Assembly (NCBI GenBank): GCA_019914945.1
Contig: CM034100.1
Span: 199,209-263,208 of the forward strand
From: Typha latifolia
Lineage: Eukaryota > Streptophyta > Magnoliopsida > Poales > Typhaceae
Direction: 5' to 3'
Length of the DNA stretch: 64,000 nt
Positions within the stretch are counted from its first letter, which is position 1. Every line of letters starts with the position of its first letter. The position numbers and the translations under genes are program-made. Below are positions 1 through 13,557 of this stretch, piece after piece. The notes under the pieces are model-generated. The model was not told the DNA's origin. It made no database searches and saw only the letters and a program-made list of their open reading frames with translations.

Positions 1-761
1 CGTGGAGATCGAAGATATTGTATACTAACTCTAACTTTTAACTCTTTACTCTTACAATTGATTCCTTAATTTTTCATTGCTCAATTCTTGAAATATTTAA
101 CATGATTTGCCTAGCCATCGGCTCACTAGATTGTCCCTAGCTACCTAATGCATTGGACTAGAACATGCATCCCTAGCTAACGCAATTTTTAGATGTCCGG
201 CCATATATAGGGTACGATATTGATATACTTACTTTCAATGTATGCATGGGAAATCACGCGACTAGAAAATTAAGGACGTCCAAAAGGCAGGCTATCCCAT
301 TCCAACTCAATCAATCTTGCTTGGTTTTATTTATAGCAGCTGCTAAACGACACATCGAAGTAACATAAAGATGGAGTCAAACATATATCAACGAGAAGGC
401 GAGAGAGATGGAGCATGAAATGCGTGCATGGTGAGTTGGCGACGCACGTAGCTGTATATATACCATTTTCCAATTCAGGGCCACTTAAAGTACTTCTCGT
501 TGAAGCGATATATCTGAGATCTTATATATCTATTGCCGGCATCCTTGTCGCCTTCTTAATTAAGCACTAACTACAACCGCCGCCGCCTATCTCGCTTCAC
601 CTATGACCTTGTCAAAACACCTCCGGCTCCGGCCGATTTCGCTCCATCACTGCGAGACCGTTAAATTTTAACGACAATGATCCCCGGTCGATCGATACTA
701 ACATTTATGGACCTGGAGGAGCCGTTGCGACTTGCATGCGAGCATGGTTTGTAGGCTCTCT

Positions 762-798
<37 letters not shown>

Positions 799-1240
799 AC
801 TAATTAATTTTGCGGCAACAAGATCCGGATGGGTGGTCACCACTTACATGCCTGATAGTGGACGTGATGATGAGCTTTGCGGTAACTATGGGCATGCAGA
901 TCTAAGAGCTCGGCGTTCCTGCAATTAATGCTTTCTGCATTATTATATTAGCGCTGCTTGCGTCTGGACTTTATATCTGCACCCCAGAGCTCTTAAAGAG
1001 TGGAGAAATTCCATTGCCAGGTACATTTGAGTTCTTACGTACTCTCAGATTAGCTTGTTAGTATGTTCAAAATTCCAGCAAAAGATTCATATATATATAT
1101 GGGCGAAACCTAATTTTCTAATTGCCAAACATATTAGCAGATGAAGTGCACATACATGGACGAGTGTATAATAAGCGTGCCAGGCATATAGACCTTCCTC
1201 TGCCGATCGAGGGGATCTCATAAGCTTTATAAGATGAGCT
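1..1240. other. intergenic, no gene seen
   Basis: No open frame with a recognisable protein was found on either strand. The stretch is AT-rich plant intergenic DNA with a (GA)n microsatellite near 763-796. A short ORF across that microsatellite is low-complexity and is not supported. Confidence 0.6.
763..796. repeat. (GA)n microsatellite
   Basis: About 17 uninterrupted GA dinucleotides, read directly from the sequence. It lies in intergenic DNA. Confidence 0.95.
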
Positions 1241-1244
1241 AGCA

Positions 1245-1800
1245 AAGAGCTCCTCCGACCGCGACCTCCACTTCATTCCACCGAAACCTCCAACTCCAGA
1301 CTCGCACGTGCCCTTATTCTTAACACCTTTGAGTCCTTAGAGAAGCCTCCGAGTTTAACCACCCACTGCCCCCATCAGCTACGCTATCAGACCTTCAAGT
1401 CCACTACCACTTCACAAATCTCCGCGAGCTTAGTTATGGCACAAAGGACCGCACGTGCATTGCATGGCTTGACTCCCTGCCATGTAGGTCTGTCGTCTAC
1501 ATCAGCTTGATAGTTCTCAAAAGGGAAGAGTTCGTCGAGTTCTGGCAGGGGCTAGTGAACAGCGGATACTGCAGGTTCTTATGGGTGGTCAGATCGGATC
1601 TGATCGACGGCGACGAGCACTCACCAACGACGGGAAGACAGATGGCGGAGAGGGGCTGCGTCTTGGGATGGACCACGCAGGAGGAAGTTACTGTCCCATG
1701 CACTCGACGGTGGAAAGCATGACGTCAGGGTTGCCGATGGCGTGCTGGCCACAGTGCTTCTCGGACCATGAGAAACGTGTACGAGAGGGGAGTGGTGGAG
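1245..1800 (+). pseudogene. UDP-glycosyltransferase (UGT) pseudogene fragment
   Basis: Decayed remnant of a family-1 plant UDP-sugar glycosyltransferase, the enzymes that attach sugars to small molecules in the cytosol. Reading the three forward frames in turn recovers family landmarks in the right order: RDLHF near 1260, ALILNTFESLEKP near 1305, CIAWLDSLPCRSVVYISL near 1458, then EFVEFWQGLVNSG, RFLWVVRSDLI, ERGCVLGWTTQEEV and finally STVESMTSGLPMACWP near 1703. The segment between QEEV and STVES, which in the family holds part of the PSPG sugar-donor motif with its key His, is deleted and the frame shifts there. The N-terminal half and the end are missing, and a (TA)n tract follows. It cannot make a working enzyme. 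Closest in style to the UGT85-like group, which is only an impression. Confidence 0.8.
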
Positions 1801-1840
1801 AAGACCTGAGGGAGGCGGAAAAGTTGAGGAAGAAGGCGAC

Positions 1841-1844
<4 letters not shown>

Positions 1845-1876
<32 letters not shown>
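1845..1876. repeat. (TA)n microsatellite
   Basis: About 16 AT dinucleotides directly after the last recognisable part of the UGT remnant. Confidence 0.95.
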
Positions 1877-1878
<2 letters not shown>

Positions 1879-1879
1879 G

Positions 1880-2679
1880 ATAGTGTTGGAGAAGGTGGAC
1901 CGTCTTACGTGCAGTTCCAATTAAATAAAGGCTGCAGGTGCAACTTACTACATCGCTTAATCACCCGCCGTCCAATTAGAACGGATCACTTAAGACCTGG
2001 TTTGCTTTGAGTTTAAAAAAATTTCTTAACTAATTCAGTGACTCTTAATTGATTCAATAATCAAATATTTTTTTTTTATCTTTCTTATATCTAACTAAAT
2101 TTACTCTTTCGAAAAATTAAAATTAACGAATAAATTTTGGGGCTTAGCATCAAATCAAACACGGCCTAAAGCTCTAGCTGCGACCTGGCAGCAAGAATAA
2201 AATAGTTTCTCTCAATGTCTTTGATGTCGTTAATAAGTGAAGAGCGTTTATTACACACAGTAAATTTGGTGGGGAGTTGGATGTACACGTGTTATACTAT
2301 TTGGTGGCAGTACGTCTTCCATTTTTGGTGTGTGGGCGTTAGTAATAATTAATTGAAAAATGGCCAAAATCGGTTCAACCACCTACTACAAATCTACAAT
2401 ATAAACTCTTGTTTCGCCATCTTCTTCCGGATTTTTCTTCGTCCTGTTAGACCGAATCCACCAACCAACATAAATATACGAATAAACCTCGCCATCCCAC
2501 ATCGTTGCTCTCACCAATGATTTGGTGGTTAGAAAGTATATTTGGTCATGTTGAATATTTAAGCATCAACAACACCTTGTATTTTACGTTTATTTTTACT
2601 TAGTGGTTACATATAAATATACAATAGGCAATGGCTGAAGTTCAAAATTTAACTTAGTAAGCTATTTTGTAAGGCAAAA
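1880..2679. other. intergenic/promoter region of the next gene
   Basis: AT-rich, with no coding similarity seen. It ends in the presumed promoter of the gene starting at 2736. Confidence 0.5.
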
Positions 2680-2687
2680 TATAAATA
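2680..2687 (+). promoter_or_regulatory. TATA box candidate
   Basis: The sequence TATAAATA lies 49 bases before the ATG at 2736. That would place transcription start near 2710-2715 and leave a very short leader. Position and sequence fit a plant TATA box; there is no experimental support. Confidence 0.5.
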
Positions 2688-2735
2688 CCTTCTCTTAATC
2701 TTGCTCTGTCTCACCACTCCTCTCCATTTCTCGAC

Positions 2736-3314
2736 ATGGACCAGGAGGATATCCGTGAATATAATGCTGAATCCAACGACGCTGTCAGCCTTAACGGCAG
2801 CGGCGGCGGGGAGACCAGCATCGACATAACGGCGCTCGACGGCATCATCTCTCACAACTCCCTCTTCACCCTCGCCGTCTTTGCCGGCATCTCCTCACCC
2901 CCCTCTTCACCCTCCTCCGGCGACGGGCTCTCCCCCGCCTATTGCGCCGCCGGGGGCCACGTGGACAAGGACCTCGTCTCGTTCCACGTGTTCGCCTTCG
3001 CCTCGTTCCTCTTCTCCAGCCTCGTCGCCCTCGCCCTCAAGCAGGCCATCCGCCTCGCCCGCCGCCACGGCCGCCACGTGGCCCGCGTCAACAGGGCGAT
3101 GTTTCGGTTCGGGATCCTGGCATCGGCGGTGGGGTCCATGTCTGGGTGTGGGTTCCTGATGCTGGCCCTCGTCAACGTGGTCCAGATCAAGCTCGGGAGG
3201 CTCGGGTGCGGCGCCGCCTCCACCATCGCTATCATCTCACTCGTTTCTCTAATCCCTGCCGCGATGCTGATCTACTCCGCTATCGTCTTCCACGCCATCA
3301 TCGATCACTACTAA
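2736..3314 (+). CDS. plant-specific four-TM membrane protein (MEE60-like)
   Basis: Intronless 192-residue protein. It has an acidic N-terminus, then four hydrophobic segments at about residues 33-54, 78-104, 122-153 and 157-187, separated by a short basic loop (RLARRHGRHVARVNR). The layout and motifs such as SFLFSSLVALALKQAI and GSMSGCGFLMLALVNVVQIKLG resemble a land-plant family of unannotated membrane proteins that includes Arabidopsis MEE60. That match is from memory and moderate. The biochemical role is unknown. The gene is strongly GC-rich, above 65% in the middle, unlike its flanks, as seen in many monocot single-exon genes. A TATA box lies 49 bases upstream. The GC-rich stretch also creates long overlapping frames, which I regard as shadows because only this frame gives coherent membrane segments. 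Confidence 0.75.
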   Translation: MDQEDIREYNAESNDAVSLNGSGGGETSIDITALDGIISHNSLFTLAVFAGISSPPSSPSSGDGLSPAYCAAGGHVDKDLVSFHVFAFASFLFSSLVALALKQAIRLARRHGRHVARVNRAMFRFGILASAVGSMSGCGFLMLALVNVVQIKLGRLGCGAASTIAIISLVSLIPAAMLIYSAIVFHAIIDHY

Positions 3315-5425
3315 CCTGGGACTTTTAGTGTTCAAAGTTTCTTCTTTCCCTCGCATCAACTTTTTGTGTCTCGAGGAATAAATGAAGTAAAACGTTGGTG
3401 CTTTACGGCGGATGGCTACCTAAATTGCATAAGAGCCGAAAACACTCACAAATGGATAAAAGATTCACAAGTCCAATAGCAGTTGCTCTCTGCTTCAGTT
3501 TCCAACTCCCGAAAGTCCCATCTCTTTGTACGTTGCTAATGAACCCGATCCTTTCAATCCGCAATCAAATCTATTATCTTGGCATTATTTGCATTTAGTT
3601 TTGAGCAATGTAAGCCCGATCTTTACCACCTTTTTTTTTTTTGTTGGCATTTTATTAGTGCTCTGCTCTCACCCAGAGATCCTCCTCTTTAATTAGCTGA
3701 AGAATTGCTCAAATATAAAGAAGCTAATAAAAAGACCAAACGTAAAGGAAACAATTAAGCTCCGAAGGTTAATTACAAGCAAAACCAAAACACCGCATAG
3801 CCATATTAAAAGCAGTTTGTTTAACTTCACCAAAACATAAGAGTCAGTTTGTGCATTTGTAAAGCATACATAACTATTATAAATAGCCTTCCATCCTCAC
3901 GAAAATAAGTTGGGGATTAAGGCCTGATATAGTTTTAAGACCAAATGTTTACTCTCTACTGCTTACATATGTATATATAGAGTCTTCGTTTCTCCTAAAC
4001 CAACAACAGAAACAAGGAAAAAAGGCTGCAAGCTCTGCTAGCAACTATATCCCAATTCTTGTTTCTTGTAGCTGTAGAAAGCAGCTATGTGCGGCAGGCC
4101 CTAGAAGTACCTGTTGTCAAATTGCATACTTACAAATATAAGCAAGTTAGGACAATGACGAACTAAGAATACAAAGTAATTAAGAGGAAAGCAAATATTT
4201 CATGGCAGTGTTATAAATGTTTTAATTGCTCAATATGAGCATTTTGGCCGTCTCCAGATATAGAAGCTATCCTCTGTAACATAGTATTCTGCTCATCATT
4301 CTGCTTAATTAGTTGATTAAGTATGCATCTCTTCTTTACCTCACCATGTTGAAGGCCAAAAAGAAGGATCATCCACATATTTTCAGTAAAGGACATTTTA
4401 TCAAGAAGGTACTTCCTAATATCTAGAAAAACTGAACCAGGACAACAAACTACAATATGAAACTTAGGCTCCAAACCCATCTATCCATTGTTCTACACTG
4501 AAGTCTAATGCTGAGAAAAGTGTGGCCAATCAATCTTGATATAATGTTCTCAATAAACTTTTAACTGTCTTCAGAAGGATACATGCCAAGAGCAATCCCT
4601 AGCATGTCAATTCTGCTAGAATGCAGTGAAGGAAAAATTTGACACAACAAAGTAAAACTGTAAAAGAAGATATCTGATACATTTTGAGAAAAGCTCAGTA
4701 AAACAATAGTTGCTTAAATAGGAAGGCCAGGAGCATTGATTGTGCTAGCAAGCAGAGAAACCGATTGATCAACTGATCCTACAGACCAACCAAATCTGGT
4801 GAAAAGATTTGGTTGCATATTTAATAAAAAAACTTCATTATCATGATTGGTTGCATATTTAATAAAACACTAGGCATTGGTGAACTTCAACAATCCACCC
4901 ATTGACACTGAAGACGGCGAATACCTCTTCGATCTCCTCCCTTGGTTGCCTCAGCCTCCCACTTTGAGATCTTGATGTCACAAAGAAGGGGAATGAACAT
5001 GGAGGTGGATTCAGATTCTTATCAGGAGGAGAAGGTGATAGTCACGGATCCAAAAGAATGCACGCCGGATTAGGAGATGGAGCATAGTTTATGCTTCTTA
5101 GAGGAGTTAGGAAGAAAGAGGAGAGAAAAAAGTTCATGGTTAGAGACTAGGTAGACGAAAATGAAATCGAGAGAGAGAGAGAGAGACAAAGTTGCAATAT
5201 CTGCACTTAAACTTTCTTCAGACGTATGTGTTATCCTATCTAACATACTATTCTGCTTATATCATACTAGCTAGACAAAGTTGCAATAATAGCACCTAAA
5301 TTGAAAAGATCAAGCTAATAATAAGATAATGAGCCTTATGCACTACACTTAGTAAAGTGGTTACAGCTAATAATTTCATATTACCTTCTTCCTACCTATA
5401 TAGAGAACACATGGTTAGAGTTTCC
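3315..5425. other. intergenic between a + gene and a - gene (converging 3' ends)
   Basis: Contains the 3' flanks of both neighbours. An open frame of 89 codons on the minus strand at 4211-4480 matches nothing I recognise. Around 4910-5190 a richer stretch ending in a short (GA)n looks like a degraded insertion but has no clear ends. Confidence 0.45.
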
Positions 5426-6435
5426 TCAGTAGTAAAGTGAACCTGAGACAGTTAAAAAGCAGAGTATAAATATCCATTCTTATATTAAATAAATGCTAAC
5501 TAGTTAAGATACTTGCTCTACCAACATAATACCTTGCCACCAGTCACCTCTTGTAGCAAAGTCTGAACTGTCTTGGTCATCCTCCTCCTTTTTCCCATCC
5601 TAATAAATAAATATGGAGTGATTCAAAATGATGCAGATCAAAAGTTTAATATATCCTGTCCAAAAGCCAACAACAACCCAATATTACATAATTCTACATT
5701 TGTCATGTGAGAATCTCTTGTTACCACTTACACTATTAGTAGTTTCAGAAGAATTCTTGGCTGGGGAGGCATTATAGAAGTCACGGCCACCGTAATGCAC
5801 ATATGAACCAAAATAGGGTGACTCTGATGCCCCGTCTGGGTAGATTGGCTTCCCTTCCTTACTTCCTGCGGGACATTTGGCATGGCTTTCTACAGACTTG
5901 TCATCTACAACAGCATGATTAGCATAGTTAAAGTTTTCAACTCTAATTGACAGGAAACAGACGCTGTGTTAGAATCAACATATATAAATTTATTAGAATA
6001 AGAATATTAACCTGCATTCAAAGTTAGTGCATGCCCAATCAAACCCTCAGATCTCTGCGGCGAATCGTTTCTAGTGACCTAAAAGAGTTTTTATAAAACA
6101 GCGCACAAAATTAGGATCAACCAGAGATAGCCAATAAAACAGAGACCCCAATTCATGCACTGGTCAAAAGAACGAAATCAAACACTAATATGTCAGTTTT
6201 TGATCAAAGATAACCACTATTCGTAGAGAATACAGATCTTCTTAAAGAAGAAGTTAAATTCTACCTTGGAGGAGAGGATCGGAGGAAAGACGCTTCTAAA
6301 ATACCCAGGCGACGAAGAGAAACTGGAAGGCGAAACCATCTCCACAACCACCACCTCCTTCTCCTCCTCCTCCTCCGACTTATGCCCGAAGAGCTCATCG
6401 GCAATTGAAGAAGATGAAGCTTTCTTCCCTTCCAT
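5426..6435 (-). CDS. small plant-specific protein, C-terminus RGDWWQGSLYY
   Basis: Five exons on the minus strand: 6265-6435, 6012-6078, 5732-5904, 5533-5599 and 5426-5442. They join to 495 nt (164 aa). The protein starts MEGKKASSSS..ADELFG, has an acidic Glu run near residues 21-25, an SPGYFRSVFPP motif near 42-52, a tyrosine-rich YFGSYVHYGGRDFY stretch and a conserved-looking tail ATRGDWWQGSLYY. I recall a land-plant family of unknown function with the same head (MEG..ELFG) and the same RG(N/D)WWQGSLYY tail. It has no known catalytic motif and no membrane segment. The last exon is only 17 nt and codes for the final residues G-S-L-Y-Y and the stop; its acceptor, phase and ending all agree with the family. 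An in-frame ATG upstream at 6492 exists, but the family begins at MEG. No function is assigned. Confidence 0.75.
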
Positions 6436-6568
6436 CGCAACCCACCGCAGGAATAAGACTACCTCGCTATTAGTAGAGATCCCAAAACCCAAGACTAGGA
6501 TAGAGCGGATAAGAAGGAGAATAAGGGGAGGGAGCAGCGAGTGAATAACACGTGAAGATGGAATAAGG

Positions 6569-6575
6569 CTTTATA
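6569..6575 (-). promoter_or_regulatory. TATA box candidate
   Basis: On the minus strand the sequence reads TATAAAG, 134 bases before the ATG at 6435. A CACGTG G-box lies between it and the ATG, at about 6550. This is a plausible core promoter for the small plant-specific protein. Confidence 0.35.
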
Positions 6576-7146
6576 ACGAAGACATGCGGCAACTACCACT
6601 TTGCGAGGTGTCGTCCTCCTCGCTGCGCTGCGCCGACTTTTAAAGCCTCCTCTCCCTACAAACCCACCTCTTACCCCATAATTCTTATAATAAAAAAACA
6701 AAATTAAATCGCGTCAAAATATAAGATCGTGTTCTTTCTTTACAGATATTTCCTCTTTTGCCATCTCTCTCTCCCTCTCCCTCTCCCAGTCCCCGCTCCC
6801 GCCCCCGCCCCCGCCCCCGATACGGCCCCAAGTAGCCAAATCAGTCCCTCCCCTCTCTCTGTCAATAATGCCACGTGGCAGAACCTCACCGGTACATCTG
6901 ATCTTTGTGCTGCTCTGTCCATCTGATGCTGCAACGTGGATATCTGGACTACGAATGCGACAAAAATTGGCTGCTGTATCGGTGTGCCAACGGATAACAT
7001 GATGTCTATATCGATTGTTGATTGACCACCTGCGTTTGGAATATCCTCGCCGCGGTAGTTGAGTCCAGTTTTAACTGCAAGACCAAACAACTCTGTTTGT
7101 TCCGATGACACGTGGAATGGATTCTTAGTCCTTTCCACATGAAGGA

Positions 7147-7152
<6 letters not shown>

Positions 7153-7188
<36 letters not shown>
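7153..7188. repeat. (CT)n microsatellite
   Basis: Eighteen CT dinucleotides in intergenic DNA, with a (TTA)8-like tract about 150 bases downstream at 7335-7358. Confidence 0.95.
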
Positions 7189-7192
<4 letters not shown>

Positions 7193-8505
7193 ATGGCTCG
7201 GCTCCTCCTTAGACAAGACGCCAAAACTGCAACGCTGCCTTTTATTTCTTCAATCTTTCAAAATATCTGCGGTGTTTGGTGTGTAGCTAAATAAAGGTCT
7301 GTTTCTGCTATACAATTAATACATGGGCTCTCTTATTATTATTATTATTATTATTATTAACTTGGATTAAATTTATAACTCACTTATTAACGTCCACACG
7401 CATATCAGATCCGAAAGTATCTGTGATAAAAGCTAAACATAATGGTTATCTCTAATACTAATTAATTGTATATTCCATGAATGATGGAAAAGAGAGCGTA
7501 GACTTATCCACATGGCATGGCCACTTGCCACTTGGCCACGATGATGCGGTCCTTGCCATTCTCCTCCGTAGGTCCACCAAAGCACTTGTCTGTAAAGCTC
7601 TATGTTTTGAAGGGATTACGTGTCGTCTGTGTTAAGGATAGACGCCTCCCTCTGGTCATGATCTTGTTTAGTCGAAAGGATAAGATACTAAATGTAATAA
7701 TGTAATAAAGAATAAGATGATTCATTCTATTACTACGTGTCACTCAACAAGCTCCACTTTTCCCAACATTACAATATTAAAGTTACCATCTACAGTACTC
7801 AATTACTTCATCATTTGGAAGTTGGAGCTAAAGGACAGGGCACAGTAGTTTTATTTGAATTAAAGTTGGGATAATTTATTAAGCTTCAAAGCAACGGTTA
7901 CATCTTAATACTAAAACAATAGCGAGTCTGAAATAAAAACTCAATAAAAATAAAATATAGACATCAAAGTATATAATAAATATATAAGTACTATGCAAAA
8001 TAAAAAATGAAGGAGATAGAACACCAATTTTAGAATAATCCTCTCTCTTAGTCCATAGAGACAACGATGAAGAAGCATAATTGTAAAAAATTTGAACTCA
8101 AATGCTCGAAGCACAAAATATTAAAGTAAAATATTAAAGATCAATGCCTTATGGCTCTTCTTTTTTTTTTTATATTAGACTCAACATAAAGACCAATCAA
8201 CCTAACTAACTAAACAACCTAATCACAGATAGGGGGGCAATGACACGGGGACCCGAGGAGGCAATTGAGTGGCTAGCAGAAAGCAAGGTCATTGAATGGG
8301 TCAATAGTCACAACAACTAGGATGGTGACGATGGTGGTGTGAAGGAGCATACGAACATGTCAACGGTGGGAAGCAAAAAGGCAAAGCACAACCATTGTGG
8401 CAACTGAGAATAAGATGATTACGATGATGCTGATGCTATTCGGGGAGTGGGGAGTAAGACGAGGACAAAAGTAGAGAAGTAGATGAGGGGGTTGTAGAGG
8501 AGCAT

Positions 8506-8717
8506 GATGGATTGAGACAAAAATGGTGACAGGGCTTGACCTAATCAGATCAAGCTTCGCCATCTCTTGCATCGAACCTCGCGATGGAGATCTCGCAAAG
8601 GTTGACGGAGGTAGAAGGAGGAGGGGTGTGATGGTTTGGGTCTAAAGTGGTGACGAGCTAGACCTTATCGTATCAAGCATTGTCACCTCTCTCATCGGTC
8701 TTATCGACGGAGATCTG
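8506..8717. repeat. degenerate direct duplication, unit about 90 bp
   Basis: Two related blocks, 8506-8597 and 8630-8717, share the order GATGG..TTG, then GGTGAC, then ATCAAGC, then TCACC/CGCCATCTCT, then ATCG and CGGAGATCT/TGGAGATCT. They differ at many positions. This looks like an old tandem or element-internal repeat rather than a gene. Confidence 0.5.
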
Positions 8718-8882
8718 ATAAACCCACATCGCCAACAAAGAAGAAGGTGGAAAAGAGAAGAGAAACAACACAACGGAAGAATGAGGAAAATGGAGGAATG
8801 AGGAAATTGGAGAAGAATGTGGAAAATTATTAGAGGAAAGTAACTCTCTCCTCTCCTAGCCCTAAGCTAAGGTCGGCCCTTT

Positions 8883-8884
<2 letters not shown>

Positions 8885-8915
<31 letters not shown>
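8885..8915. repeat. (TA)n microsatellite
   Basis: About 15 AT dinucleotides in intergenic DNA. Confidence 0.95.
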
Positions 8916-8919
<4 letters not shown>

Positions 8920-9005
8920 AAAAACTATAGAAATTTTCTATAGAAACTCACCTGCTACATAACTAGCAATGATCTGAGAGGTACAGGGCACAGTCGATTG
9001 CATTT

Positions 9006-9065
9006 GAGAGACGCTCTATCCAGCCCAAAGGCCCATCTAATCGAGAGACGCTCTATCCAGCCCAA
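9006..9065. repeat. perfect 23-bp direct repeat
   Basis: Copies at 9006-9028 and 9043-9065 are identical over 23 bases (GAGAGACGCTCTATCCAGCC and on), 37 bases apart start to start. They lie about 390 bases upstream of the RAB-like ATG. Confidence 0.85.
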
Positions 9066-9447
9066 GCATCCTACAGGCGCAACGTGGAGTGTCAGCAACC
9101 GTCCATTGTGAAGTACGATATCACCCTTTGTGCTAACCGAACAAGTAGAGTTTTAGAAGGGGGGGAATAATCTGGGTTGGGAAACGAAATTTTAAAAATG
9201 AGAAAATTAATTCCTTCCTTCCTCGCTGTTAGTAGTGGGATTCGTGAGTGCTCTTCATCTTCTCGTCTCCACCCGCTGAATCCATCCAAGATTTCTCGCC
9301 TAGGTTTTCTTCGATCTGATCACATCAGGTAGCGTGAATTGGAATATCGATCTCGTTTCTGTTTTACTATGTTGACCAATATTGATGTCTTTAGTGTTGG
9401 AGCTGGTATAGATCGGACAGGACTTAGGAGGGTAGAGAGGAGCGGAA

Positions 9448-12183
<2,736 letters not shown>

Positions 12184-13520
12184 GCTCATTCCTTTCGGAT
12201 TTTGAACCACAACATGATTAAATCAGCATTTGGGCTAAGTATAGACTATTTTGTAACCTTTTCTTGGTATTGTTCTGCTGGTCGTGGAGGCATATCTACT
12301 TTCTGTTTAACTGCACAAAAACAGATAACCTGTGCACTACGACAAATTACATCTCATTATCTGCTTTTCATTTACTCCAGCACATTGGACTAACAAAAGC
12401 ACATGCAGAACTGATGAAATTCTTTCCTACCTTGGTAGATCTTGATTGTTGTTGAAGCTTCTTGTACACATTATATTCGAGGTTGTCACACATTTAGTCT
12501 CTTGAATTACTTGGCCATTCCACCTTTTTTAAAAATTTCAATAAGACAGGGTCTGCGGCCTGTTTGGTCAAAAAGAATTATTTGGCCATTCTGTAATTGT
12601 GCTTGAGAAAACATACTCCAGCTGCTTGATAGTTGTAGTACTTGTTCGCGTGTTCCTCTGAAACATGAGATACAAATGCAGGCCAATAGGGAAAACTTAC
12701 ACTGGCCTGTAGTCTGTGTTTGGTTTTGAGCAGGACTTTAGCAGTTGTTAATCAATTCAGAAGATCATGAAATGCCAGACTTGCTTCTAAGACTTTCAGA
12801 CAATATGGATCAGGTAAATTTTTTGCAGTTCTTAATCTGATATGAATCGGATCCTCTCTGTCAAAATCACTAACATTAAGTAAGTCTGAGAACATTGATC
12901 GACTTGGAGTAATTAACCTGTCAAAATTTCAGTTCTTAACACGTCTATGTTAGGTTTTAGTAACTTGGATAAGTGTTTTGATTACGAACTTTGTTATGTG
13001 AATTACCACTAATTGTACCTTGGTAGTAAAGTGAAGAAGAATATCCATCAAGCTCCAATTTCGGATTCAGTTTCTATTATATAAAAATTATAAGGCAGGC
13101 AGAATGGCGGTTGTACGCCAACCTATTTGAAATTTGTCTCTGAGAAAAGAACTTTTTATATCTGTGAAACTATGGGCCGTTTGATTTTATATATTTTAAA
13201 ATATAGTATTTATAGTGTTAAATATGTATATATATATATATATATATATATGTTTTTCCTTGAAGTCGAAAAATGTGTTTTAATATTTATTTAATTAAAA
13301 TGAACGTTAAGATGCTGTATATGATTCTAACTTAGCTCTTGAATAAAATATTTTATAAACTAAAAGCTAAATTTATGTTGCACGTAGATTCAGTTAAAAG
13401 TACACGAAGCCAAATGCCCTAAAGATATGTTTTTAATCGGTAGAAAAGAGGAGAAACGAATCATTGTCACGCAAATCCTCCAAAATCCTCCAAAATCCTC
13501 CAACATCCTCCAACATCCTC

Positions 13521-13557
<37 letters not shown>

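Larger units (their letters stand above)
6580..9447. other. intergenic region with simple and degenerate repeats
   Basis: Divergent promoter region between a minus-strand gene and the RAB-like gene. It holds a (CT)n tract at 7153-7188, a (TTA)n tract at 7335-7358, a degenerate duplicated block at 8506-8717, a (TA)n tract at 8885-8915 and a perfect 23-bp direct repeat at 9006-9065. No supported gene was seen; the open frames across the simple repeats are low-complexity. Confidence 0.5.

Noticed and set aside
2881..3328. Overlapping frames (92, 98 and 128 codons) in the GC-rich membrane-protein gene
   Set aside because: Pro/Arg-rich shadows of a GC-rich coding frame; only 2736-3314 gives ordered membrane segments.
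4211..4480. Minus-strand frame of 89 codons
   Set aside because: No recognisable domain and no splice partners; possible transposon remnant but not supportable.
6740..7224. Minus-strand frames of 158 and 72 codons
   Set aside because: Their length comes from the (CT)n microsatellite and a GC-rich repeat; no family similarity.
13474..13523. CRISPR-like array
   Set aside because: Units are contiguous 10-mers without spacers, in plant nuclear DNA; it is a minisatellite.
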